A stretch of DNA of 64,000 nucleotides from Plazaster borealis (lineage: Eukaryota > Echinodermata > Asteroidea > Forcipulatida > Labidiasteridae): the NCBI GenBank assembly GCA_021014325.1, contig CM037460.1:18629044-18693043 (forward strand). Reading direction: 5' to 3'. The notes beneath the pieces were generated by a model that was given only the letters and a program-made list of their open reading frames with translations, did no database searches and was not told where the DNA came from. The stretch's first letter is position 1. The number at the start of each line of letters is the position of its first letter. The translations under genes and the position numbers were made by a program. Shown in pieces: positions 27,782 through 39,700 of the stretch.

Positions 27782-30700
27782 GACTTGTAATGCGCACATA
27801 TCCACCCTGCTGGGTGATCAAGGTTTGTTAGATGTTACCTAAGAGTATATAGGAAATCATGGGGTGATAGGTCATTTTCGCATGCTGGACCCACTCTCTG
27901 GAATGAATTGCCACTACAAATTTGTAATATTTCTAGTGTTGAAACTTTTGAGATTAGTTTGAAAACTTATGATGATTATACAGAAAAGAATGGTCTATAA
28001 AGGGTTAAAAAGTTTTCCTCTGCTTTGACCCAAAAATCCATGCATATTTTATCCGTTTAACCCTAACTCCCTTGAGTGATTATGCAGGATCTTTCCCCAC
28101 TCTTTTATAACAAAATCCAACACCATATGGTAACTCAACACACTCAAACTGTTGGACTCAATGTGGTATGCCTGATGCTCCCATGTAAAACGTTTTTTAG
28201 ATATTAATGCCAGTGTCGTCCTCGGTTCGACACAATCAGACACAACATGCCGTCCGTTTTTGAAGGGTTGGGGGTTAATGCACAAAGCACTGGACGTTTC
28301 TTGGCATATATTGCGCAAACACTTTTATTCAATGACACCTTGCAACTGAAGTACAGCAATTAATTAAATCCGTGTATAACTGCGAGCCTTATATGTGAGA
28401 CATGATTGACGAGAGACGGTAGTCTGTACACACAGTAATATGTTACAAGAAATGTCAGTGGCGTCTTGGGGCATGTTTAAATTTCCTCTCTCCGCACATC
28501 GCCAGAAGACGCACTCGTCTTTAAAAATAACAACTTAGGTCGGCGCCGAGCTATAAAAGATCCGTGCGTGGATATTTTGTTTCGCGGGCGACGGGATTGT
28601 TTTTCGTGCAAACGCTGTGTTCGAGAATCTTGTTGGGGAATCAAATTGAAAACAAATCCAAAAAAATATTTTGTGTTTTTCTTGGAGCGCGTCTCCAACC
28701 TTCACTAGATGAACACGGGAGAGGGATTGTCATGCGTCTGTATTGATCTGATGTCTTGTCTTGTAGGGTTGCTGTATATATGTGCATTGTTCATGTTCTA
28801 TACCGTCATTGACAGATAATTGGATTACAATTAAAGGGAGTGCGTGCTCAGTTGCTCCAGTCAGGACCTGGGCCCAATTTCATAGAGCTGCTTAAGAACA
28901 AAAAGTAGCTAAGCACAACAAAATTATGCTTAGCAGAATAAGGTTACCAGCCAAAATACCATGTCACATGTACAATCTGTGAATGGTATCCTGCTCATTT
29001 TTAAATGTTAAGCAATAGTTTCTGCTTAAGCAGCTCTATGAAATTGGGCCCTGGCTCAAGAACTGAAAGCATAATTTCCTAGCAAAATTAAACAGGAAGC
29101 CAGTCAAAGAGGGTATGGGTGTTTGGGTATCTTGGCTGGTAACCTTATTCCTGAGTAAGTAAAAAATTCCCTTAGTAAGCAAAATTGTTTTGTGCTTATA
29201 GCTAGTTTTTGTCCTTAAGCAGCTCTATGAAATTGTAGAGCTGCCTAAGCAGGCAATAGTGCTTAAAAAAGAGTTTGAATTGATTTGACAGTATTGGCTA
29301 AAGTAGGGTTGCATAATTGGCAAGCAGGTCATAGCTGAGAACATGGTAGTCGGCAAGTCAGCAAATTGGCTTGTGCAGTTCATCACCAATTTTTTACATT
29401 TTTTCCTCATTACTCTATAAACTTCCAAAATGACTTTTACCTGAGGAATAAAATTTACATATGCACATAAATATTGTTTAAGATTGTTGGGAACTATTAA
29501 AAAGAAAACCTGCAATGTTGTCAGAGGGTCTTTGATTGCAAAAACCCCCCAAACATTTTAAGAAAATATTTTCATTTTCCGAGTCCTATTAAAAGTGAGC
29601 AATCATTGTGCGGAAACCTTTGACAGGTTAGTTTCATTAAATATTTATTGATACTAATAAAACAAAAATAATGAAAGAGTCACGATCATCAGCATTCCTA
29701 TCTAAAACCCTTACAATGAGTTAACGGGTTCACTGAAAATACAGGAAGTCATCAGACCTTTTAATATTTTTATGAGATGGTAGATTTAGGGTTGATCAAA
29801 ACATTGCTTGTGAATAAAAAGTACTTGTTGTGAAAATAAAAACTGTATGCATTAAAGGCACTGAACATGTTTGGAAATTGTCAAAGACCAGTGTTCTCAT
29901 TTGGTGTATCCCAACATATGCATAAAATAACAAGCCTGTGAAAATTTGGGCTCAATTGGTCATCGAAGTTGCAAGAAAATGATGACAGAAAAAACACCCT
30001 TTTTGTACAAATTTGTGTGCTTTCAGATAGGAATAAAAACTTCTTGCAAGAAGTTTTTATTATTTTAGTGAGAAATTACCTCTTTCTCAAAAACGTTACT
30101 TTAGAGGGAGTCGTTTCCTACAATGTTTTATACTATCAACAGCTCTCCGTTGCTTGTTACCAAGTAAGTTTTTATGCTAATATTTTTTTTGAGTCATTAC
30201 CAAACGTGTACGATACCTTTAAAGGGTGTGCATATAAGAGTGGCAAGATTGTAAAATATAAATGTTCACAGATTTACACAAACTTTATATGGTGTAAAGA
30301 TGGTCACTGTGCAAAGCTTATTGCCTGATGTAGTTTTTGAGAAAAGATTTCAAATTTTTTTTTATGGGACCTTGCATGTCTGAAATCCGACCTTTGAAAA
30401 TTGTGAAACCAGTGATGGGGTTTTTCACTATTTTTTAGTGACTCTGATAACCGATTGAGGTTGAACTTTCACAGGTTTGTTATTTTATGCTCATGTTGGG
30501 TCACACAAAGTGCATACTGGTCTTTGACAATTCCCAATGTTGTCGGCGTGCTTTAAACTTTTAAAGAGGGGCTTCAAGGTCAAATTGAGTTTTGCAAAAA
30601 ACACTTTTTTTTCCAATAGATGGAGTCTTCATGAAAGTGGGGGAAAGTTTCAAGTCTCTAACCTCATGTTAGAATGGTGTGGAATGTCTTTTTATGTGTA

Positions 30701-33700
30701 ACTCTTTCAAAAAAGAAAATTTGAAACATGACGCATCGGACATCAAAAAACAATTCAAAAGAGGAAATTTTTTGCGTCAGTCAAAAGGTCAAATTCAAGC
30801 CATTTTGATTGAATATCATCAAAATTCAGCAGTTAAGAGCACCGGATTCAAGCTCTGGTGTTTCTGATCAGCAGAGTGTGGGTGAGAGTCTTGGTCATGA
30901 CACTTGTGTCCTTGTGCAAGATATTTTACCATAATTGCTTTTTCCTTTGGATTAAGCCTTAAATCAGGTGTACTATAGTGGTATGTGCGCGTAAATGAAC
31001 CCAGAACACTTATCATGGAAGAGTAGGGGTTAACCCCGGTGTTTCTGGTTCACATTGCAAGCACCCTTGTTTACAGGGTTTCCTCAGGCTTGTGAGCTAC
31101 AGTGATTAAGTTCACTTATGAGGCATCATTGGTTTTATTAACAGAAATATATAATAACAATAATAATAATAGTAACTTAAACTAATGATTCAATAATATT
31201 AATAACAATTTAAACTAATGATTCAATGTGCCCTTAAGGAACAGAATAATGAAGATTATTTTTCTAACCAGTTCCTAAGCCTTAGAAATTAACCTCTCTT
31301 AATTTTTCTAGTTTAGTATTTTATTATTATTTTTGTTCCCCCCTTTTTTTTTTCTTCTTTTTTTTCTTTTCTTTTTTTTTTGGGGGGGGGAGGGGGGGGG
31401 GCGAGAAATACTGGACAATTTCAAGTGGCTCCAAGGCAATGACCTAGGGGCATGGAGGCAATTGCCTCCATGGAACATCAGGCAGGAACATGTATACAGA
31501 TTTAACTTCTTTTTGTGTTCTTAATTGTTTCCTTTGAAAAGATAATTACTGCTAATTAGTATTCATTGCCTTGATAAGTATATTTACATATCATTATCAA
31601 ACACACTCAGGACAAGAGGTTCCAGGGTGTAATGAAGCTATATGTGTTTGTTCTACACTTTGAGAAAGCTTGTTTACTAATAATTAATGTTCACTGAAAT
31701 GTAATTAATGACTGTTTACATTTAATTCCTCGGCACAATGAACAGTGTGACAAAATGTTGTCTTAACGATGTCTTCTAAACATACCCCACAATTTAAGAA
31801 ATGCCTGCACACCACTGCAATCTCACATAACCCCAAAACTATCTTACATATAACCCCCAAACCCAATAAGCCATATTGAGGTATGGTGGACACATCATTA
31901 CGATGGTACTTTGGTTTGGGTAAATCTGTCTGTATAGATGATGTGACCTCTGACGTTACTCGAAAACCATAACATGATGCGCGTGCATGTTGCCGGGCAA
32001 AACTTTGTGTACTTGACAGCCAGCTAGAAAGTACACGCAATCTTACCATGAGTACGTGTCTTCTTGCCCGGCGGAACATGATTTGGACATGATGTTTTGT
32101 CAACAGAGGGCGGTTTGAATGTATCGTCTATACACCCAAGCCATAGAGCAAGGAACAGTGCTCTCCTAAAGTGTCAACTTTTTTTCTCACCCCCCTCCCA
32201 AACAAAAATATATATAAATAAGTAAATAAATAAATAAATAAAATAAAATAAAGTAAACAATTAATCAACCATGACAAGATTTCTTAAAAAGTAAAACAAA
32301 ACACTATATCGTTCATTATATTTATGACTCAAGTCTTTCTGGGACAAAATACATTACCATGAAAATAATATTAATTAGCTATTACAAGATTTCATAAAAG
32401 ACGGGGGAAAAAACCACCCCCCAAAACCACAAGTTTGTTAATTATTTTTATGACTCAAGTCTTTCTTGAACACAATCCATTACCATGAAATGTATTTTAA
32501 TTAGCTGTGACAAAAAAATTTGAAAGACAAAAAAAATAAAAAAAAATTGTTTATTATATTCATGACTCTACAGGGCTCAAATTTTACACTGCACCACAGA
32601 CCCCAGGCCAGTGATTTTAGTGTCGGGCCAGTAAACGTAAAATCTCTCAACACAAACAAATTATGTTCAAATGTTGACTTTGGGTCTGATAAATTACCTT
32701 TCAATTCAGTGAGTAATTTAATAGATGATAAATTTGCATCGGGGATAAAGAATATTGTTATTTGGTTTTACCCGTACACTGATGTGTGTAAAGCACTGAA
32801 TACTCAGTACTTTCCCGAGTCCTGTGAAAAAAAATCACAGGCATATTACTCGGGTGGGATTCGAACCCACGACCTTTGCCAATCTAGAGCAGATGTCTTA
32901 CCAACTAGACCACTGAGGTTGCCCGGTAGCTAGAGGCAGTTCGGTCCCCGCTGCTAAAATATAGGATTCGAACTGCCTCTAGCAACCTCGGTGGTCTAGT
33001 TGGTAAGACATCTGCTCTAGATTGGCAAAGGTCGTGGGTTCGAATCTCACCCGAGTAATATGCCTGTGATTTTTTTTTTCACAGGACTCGGGAAAGTACT
33101 GAGTATACAGTGCTTTACACACATCGGTGTACCTGTTAAACCAAATAACAATATTCAATGAGTAATGTCTTAGTGCTTGTTCATATGAAAGCATTTCTCA
33201 TTTTGAATCTGCATGGTCTTGTAAAAAAATGTCCGGTCTAGTAAATATTTTGAGCTACAAGCCCAGCAGTCCTGTGGATCCCCCCACCCCCCCCCCCCGA
33301 AATTCCAGTCCCTGTTTCTTGGACACAATATCCATTACTACGAAATGAATGTTAATTAGCAGTGACAAGTTGTCTGAAAAGGTAAAATAGGGCTATAATT
33401 CAGGTGGAAATGCTAAGGGGGGGGAGGCTGTGAATAGTGAATACATTGGTTTACATATACACTGGTCTGCCAGTGCTTGCAGTCCTGATGCATTGATTTA
33501 CATTGATTTCCAATGCAGATGGCCCTATAGTCCGTTCTTCTTGTACCGTGTACGGCTGGCTCATACTGCGCCGAAAACACAGCTGGGTGGTTTCTTTATT
33601 ATCTCTCTGTTGTAGAAAAATGCAATAAGATGGAACAATAATAAGAGGGAACGTGTTTATCTGAACAGCTGGGTTTTTTTTAGAGGTCTGAAACTGGGCC

Positions 33701-36700
33701 CAATTTCATAGCTCTGCTTACCGTAAGCAAAGAATCGGCGCTTACAGAAGCAGGGAATACCGCGCTTACGTCAAGCATATTTCACAGGTTGGCAGGGAAT
33801 TTCTGCTTGTGCGCGTGCGTAGTCCACGGTACTAGGCATTCTTCGCTTACACAGCTAGTGCAGAAAGAACGAAGAACGGTGATCGCAAGCGCAGAATTCG
33901 GCGGTAAGCGAAGCCATGAAATTGGGCCCTGTACAGGGTTGAGGTTCAGTATGCACCATCAGGACTGCCTTTAATGCATTTAGGGTTATCGTCATCTTGG
34001 CAAAAGTACATACATGTAACATATTGGATCTCTCAAGATATTTGAAACGCGGAGGAAAAAACCAACTGGCGTATTTCAGAATACTACGTCTTACAACAAT
34101 TAAGTTGAATTTATTTGACAATTTTACCAGTGATGTATACCCTCCGTCAGACCAGGGTGTCCACCTTGTGGAGATTTAATTAAGTAGAGACAAGAGGAAG
34201 AGAAGGATGCGGCTCTCCTCCCTCTTATCTTAGAAGTGATATTGAATGCCTCTCATACGCATTAGGCTGAGTAAAAAACAAATAATGTTTAGCGTCTGGG
34301 TTCCTAAAAAAAGGAAGCGGGAGGGCCCTTTTTTTTTTTTTTCAAGATGGCCGCCATTCTTTTTAAAATTTCTAACACCCATTGGTTTTTCCACTGTTCA
34401 AGACACAATAATGAAAGAAACATGTTAGACAAGACATTGAGCATGTTTACTGACAGTGGTTTTATTTAATAGTTCAGTATTAAAAACCCTGCTTTAGCTC
34501 ACTTTCACAAGAATAAATGTAACTGTGTAACTAAACGATCTGTTTTTATCTTGTTTTTAACCGTGTATAACTGGCACAGGCTAAGTTCTGACTTGCAAGT
34601 ATTTTATTTTCTGATGTATCAGTTGACATTTTAAGGTTTTTTTAATCTCATTTTGAATTGGTTAAAATAAATAAAAATAAAATCCATGCGACCCCCAAAA
34701 AGGAAGCAGGCGGGAAGCTAAACATGTATTTTTTAAAACTTAGCTTTATTCTAATAGTCACGTGTACTCGTTTGATTCAATCTTCACCTACTTCTGTTAG
34801 AGGCTTCTTGTTGATGACGGGCACTCCTACGCCAGCTGTTGTCCCTGGCGCCATTTTTCCAAAGACGGGCTGGAAACCTTTGGACAACAATGAGTTTTGA
34901 ACCTTGCCTGTCTCGTTTATTAAATATAATTTCAGTGTGAAATTGTTCTGTCTATAAGATGCCACAGCGATATAAATAAATGAAGCCCAAACCTGATTTG
35001 TTTTGTTTTGGGTTTTGGGGTTTTTTTGAAGTCAGAGTTTCATTCCAGGAGAAGCATTTATTTATTTATTTATTTCTTGTTTATCCCGGGGAAATCTTTC
35101 GGTGAAACACTGTTTTTCAAAGGTGTCCAGCAATTACAAAAAAATCATTAATATAAAAATAGAACATTGTACGAGACAATACAATGTACAAAGATATTAC
35201 AGAGAATATACAAAAATTAATAGACAGTGAGGCAAGGTTGATTAAATCAAAGCATGACCTTTCAATTGTTCTGTGAAATGAATTGAATTCTGCAATTGGA
35301 ATTAAGGCTAAAAGTTATTAAAAAAATTGAAATTTTAATGTAGTTATTGGAGTTGGTGTTATTTTCTTCTTCAGAATTCGAATTCCTTAAATCATGACAA
35401 GTATCAAAACTAAAACAACTTTTTGAGTGAACTGCGCATAATTATGGCAGTTCTTAATTAATTTTCATCAAAATATCACATCTCTCATTGTTAAATGTCA
35501 CTTAAAGGTATAGGGTCATAGATTGGTAACTACTCCAAACGTTAATGACCATAAAAACTTACTTGGTGAGAAGCACTACAGTTGTTGAAAGTATCAACTA
35601 TCTTGAGAAAGGATTCCATTCAAAGTAATTTGGTTTGGAAAATTGTTCACTAAAAAACATTTGAATCTGAGAAGTGATTCATTCATGAATTGTTTTTCAG
35701 ATTTCTGAGGGTTGGTGTCCATGTTGTTGTCCGACCTCACCTCGCTAAACGTGGATGGATTTGACGTTCTTGTGAAAATACTTTGACATTTTTTTTGCTG
35801 TTTTCTCAGCAAGTGGACACTTTATTCAGCAGAAACTTTCAAATGTGACTTTTATTGTATCTTTCTCGATAATTGTGCCCACATGTATAAATCAGCATTA
35901 CGTTGACCAAACCAATCTATCACCCTACCTTTAAACTTTATGTTTGGAGTATTTTCAACAACAAATCACAGCTGCTGCTGTCATTCGTGTGAAGCCCTGA
36001 GGTTCAGGATTCCATGCAGGGGCCAAATAAATGATGCATGTTTTCGAAACACTTCAGGTCTAACATTTAAATTAAAAAAAATAAATACAAAATACAAGAA
36101 AGAAGCTTTTCTTTTCAGCTGTAGTTTTGCTCATGGCAGTTGCGCGGAATCAAGGGCCTTGGGGAAATCTAGGTGTTGTGCGGTGTTCTTTTAAAAAAAA
36201 AATTTTTAAACTGAGTCTTGAAAGCGCTCAGGCACATCCTAATAAAACATGAAAATCGTCACTCCGAGATCTTTGATGCCTTTCTTTATGACACAACAGG
36301 GTTCTCCCTAAGGATTTTTTTAAACTGGCGGGGTGTATTCTGGACCCAAGTTTTGAAAGTTTGGGCAAAGCACGCTGATTTGAAACAAGGTCTTCGGAAT
36401 GTTTTTTTACTTGGTGTTTATCGTTGGGTTTAAAAGCCTTACTGTGCAATCTGGGTGGTTTTATTTTTAAGATTTTTGTGAATTGGATCTGAAGTAAAAT
36501 AAATAAATAACAAATAAATAACACTTATTATTATTATTTTGTAGTGTATCGGCTGCAATTTGCGCGTATCGGCCCGATATATTAGCTTGAGCATTGGGAG
36601 AACCCTGTACAGTTATTGAAACAATGAAACATCAAAATTAATTAATAAAATTAACAACAGTGATGTATTTTAAGACAACACTTTATCAAAAGTAAGCTCT

Positions 36701-39700
36701 TTCACCTCACTGTTATTACACAATATGTGCATCAGGAATTAAGAAATCAAGAGTCAAAAAAGTATTAATTACAATAATCATCATTAAAAATTCATAAATT
36801 TAACAAAAACATAAGAGGCCTACCTGTAAGGAATTAAGAAAATACAGTTTTGGGTAGCAAATAATGTTTATGGACAGTATCAAGACAGTTTAGGTAGCTG
36901 TCGTCACCCTGATATCTTGGATGCTTCTCTTAGAAAAGGAACAGGGATAGAAAAAAAACCTTAAATAATTTACGGAGAAAGGCGTAAGCAATTAAATGTG
37001 CAAAATTGCGTTTCAAGATAAGTGAGCGTGAAAGTTTGATCAGTGTTCTGCCATTCATCGTCATTATTGGAAGGTTAAATTATACATGGGTACTGGGAAA
37101 ACATGTTGGGGGGGCGGTAATTCTAGCAACAAAAATGTAACAGTAATGCCATTTTTTGTCAGGAGCCATTTTGTTGCTTGCAGCCTTTTGTTACTGGAAA
37201 AACTAGTTTGTGTGCCTGGAAGAAGGGCGTAGAGCCACGCCCAAAATACAGTGTGCAGTGCATCTAAATTGTGGTGCAACGGAAGAACTCCAGTAACGGG
37301 GTCCGTCGTTACTGATTCAGTGCCCACTTCTTCTTTTTTTGCGCTTTGAACCTAAAATGCCCAGCTTTTTTTTAGCTTTTTCGAAATTCTGTACTCTAAA
37401 AAATAGATAAGTCTTTTCACCAAACAAAATGTATCTTGCTGATTTGTGTTGCCATGGTACATCCCAAAGTCAATAGTATTTCTTGAGTGGTATTGCCCTT
37501 TTGTGATAACATGTATATTATGGGTCGCACATGTACGACTGATAACACTTGTTTAGTACATAAAAAAGATAATACATGTACGATAATGGAGCTTTCGTAA
37601 TACATAAAATAGATCGTACATGTACGACCTTGGCACTGAAAAGAGTTAAGAAGGTGTGGTATATTCCACCTTCTACTCTGCATTCTTGTACCTGCCCATA
37701 TCACTGTTCAATTTGCCATCTTCCAATAGTGACATACATTCTCTATGTGTTTTTTTACATGTGATAATGTAGGTTTGTAGCAGACATCTACAAGAGCCCG
37801 CTGATGCCCCTTGCCACTACCAGGCCGTCTGTAGAGCCGTCCTAGCTGAAGTCCAAGAGCTCACGTCATTCCTTAAAGTCATTGCATCAAGTAAAAAGGT
37901 AAAACTTCTGAGATTTATCGACAAGGGTTCTCTTGAATAGGCCCCATAACAAACTGCTGCTAGCAGAATATGCAGCACCACCTGTCTGGCACCCGGGCCT
38001 CAATGATAGTCAATCTGTCTCATTGGAGAGAATTAAAAAAACGTGCATTTGAGATTAATTTAGGTAAAAACTATTCCAGCTATGTTCTAGAAAAGTGCAA
38101 TTTACATGTACTGACCCTCCAGTCTCGTAGGGACAAAGTATGCCACACATTTGCTGATTCACTCTTGAAATCAGAGCAATCCCGTCAGTGGCTGCCATCA
38201 ACCATAGGGGATCAACATAACCGGGTTCTAAGGAACTCAAATAAACTTACAATCAAACACATGAATTGCTTACGCCGTTTCTTCAGTAACTTTTCGTTAC
38301 ATCCTTCTTCCGGGCTTAAAGGGTGTGTACAACATTGGTTGTTGCCAAAGACCTGTATCCAAACTCGATGTGACCCAACATATACATGATATAACAAACC
38401 TGTGAAAGTTTAAGCTAAATCGGTCTTCGGAGTCATGAGAAAACAGTGAAAAAAAACCTTATGTGTTTTAACTTTTTTTCAAACATCGGAAGTTATCCTG
38501 CAGGATAAATACTATTATTTTACTCATTTCGTAAAAACTATGGCATTTCAAGCAAAACTATTTCAAGGGCAGTTTTCTACCATGACCATCTTTATACCAT
38601 GTGAGTTATGTGCAAATCTGTGAGCATTTATATTTTCATTATTACCAATGTTGTACACACCCTTTAAGCAGTATCATATTGTTTATGCTCACATTACAGA
38701 CATGTAGAGCACACACAGCGACATTATCGTTTGCACAATTTAAAAAATGTGGGCGGAAAAGGGAAAAACAATGAAACTTCCATCCTTGACAGGTACTAAC
38801 AAAGCAAACTTTTTGTCACTGCAGAGTTTACATAGCCTGCATGTAAATGACGAGCTGACAGAAGAAGATGGGCACCTAGAAGACCTTCAACCCAGGCAAT
38901 GGGTAGGTATTGCCCCCCCCCCACCACCCACCTTGCTCTCCTTGCACCTCCATGGAAAAAACCTTTTGAATCATGCCCTCTCCTGTTAACTTCATTTGGA
39001 ACTCACTACCATATCCTGCTTCCCTGCCTCTTATAACCTGTCCCAATTCAAATGCAACATGAATGGTCATCTTTCTACTTGTTGATGTCCTCTTTTTCTT
39101 TTATCCCCTTTCCCCCCTTTTTAGCCATCACCTTGAGTGAGCTGTTTTTGGAGCCTTGTGTTTGGCAATTTCCCAAAAAGAAATGACATTTTTTTTAAAC
39201 ATTTGACATTGTGTCTTATAAGGAAGATGAGCAGGTATTGTGATGATGTCGTCCTCTTTCAAGATGTTTTATATTTTATCTAAACTCGTCGTCATCTGAT
39301 GCCGTCTCACGTTAAAGGTTGGCTGTGATGGAATTCCATAATTTGTCTTTTTCGTCTGGCATAATAAACGTAACTGGGGCATTGTCCAGACGAGCCTTGA
39401 TGCTCTCCTTCTTCCTCCTTACTATTTCTCCTTCAAAGAGGAGCCTTCGTTTGTCACAGGTTTCTCATAAACTGTATGTTTATTTCAGTCTGGTAAAAAC
39501 AAAACAAGAAATCAGGTGATGGTTGGAGTATTTCAGACATGATGGCCCATCATTGCTGTTTCCGAGGTTGTATCGTAAGAATGGGCCTGATCCCTGACTA
39601 TAACGGCAGTATAGAGTTGATTGGCTTCTGACTGGAACCCCCCACTTCTCCGAACAAAGATATTGACAAATTAAGTTGGTAGAGTGCCGGCATGTAACCC

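Larger units (their letters stand above)
32573..33316 (+). mobile_element. GGGCTCG-end element carrying a nested SINE pair
   Basis: The left part GGGCTCAAATTTTACACTGC to about 32750 and the right part about 33140-33316 (GTCCGGTCTAGTAAATATTT, GAGCTACAAGCCCAGCAGTC) are the two halves of one family member. The middle is replaced by two S3 SINEs in opposite orientation. Confidence 0.65.
27452..37772 (+). other. spire 29-kb intron, last third: remaining content
   Basis: Outside the listed elements, the gaps 27986-28869, 29236-29851, 31116-32572, 33317-33695, 33930-35501 and 35935-37772 hold no recognised gene. Small items: a T/G-rich tract at 31340-31402, a hairpin-rich stretch at 31996-32075 (GTGTACTT/AAGTACAC inside GCCGGGCAA/TTGCCCGGC), AAAT repeats at 32217-32250, TTTA repeats at 35056-35075, and three CATGTACGA palindromes at 37530-37630. 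Confidence 0.5.

Noticed and set aside
31705..32103. A 132-residue minus-strand open frame
   Set aside because: No motif or homologue recognised, it spans an inverted-repeat cluster, and there is no splice or promoter support. A short real gene is not excluded.
32983..33050. A tRNA gene
   Set aside because: A-box and B-box are present, but the anticodon arm is poor and the same head occurs in four SINE copies with a common tail.
38747..38989. An 80-residue open frame covering the linker exon
   Set aside because: Only 38825-38902 has splice borders and homology; the rest is intron.
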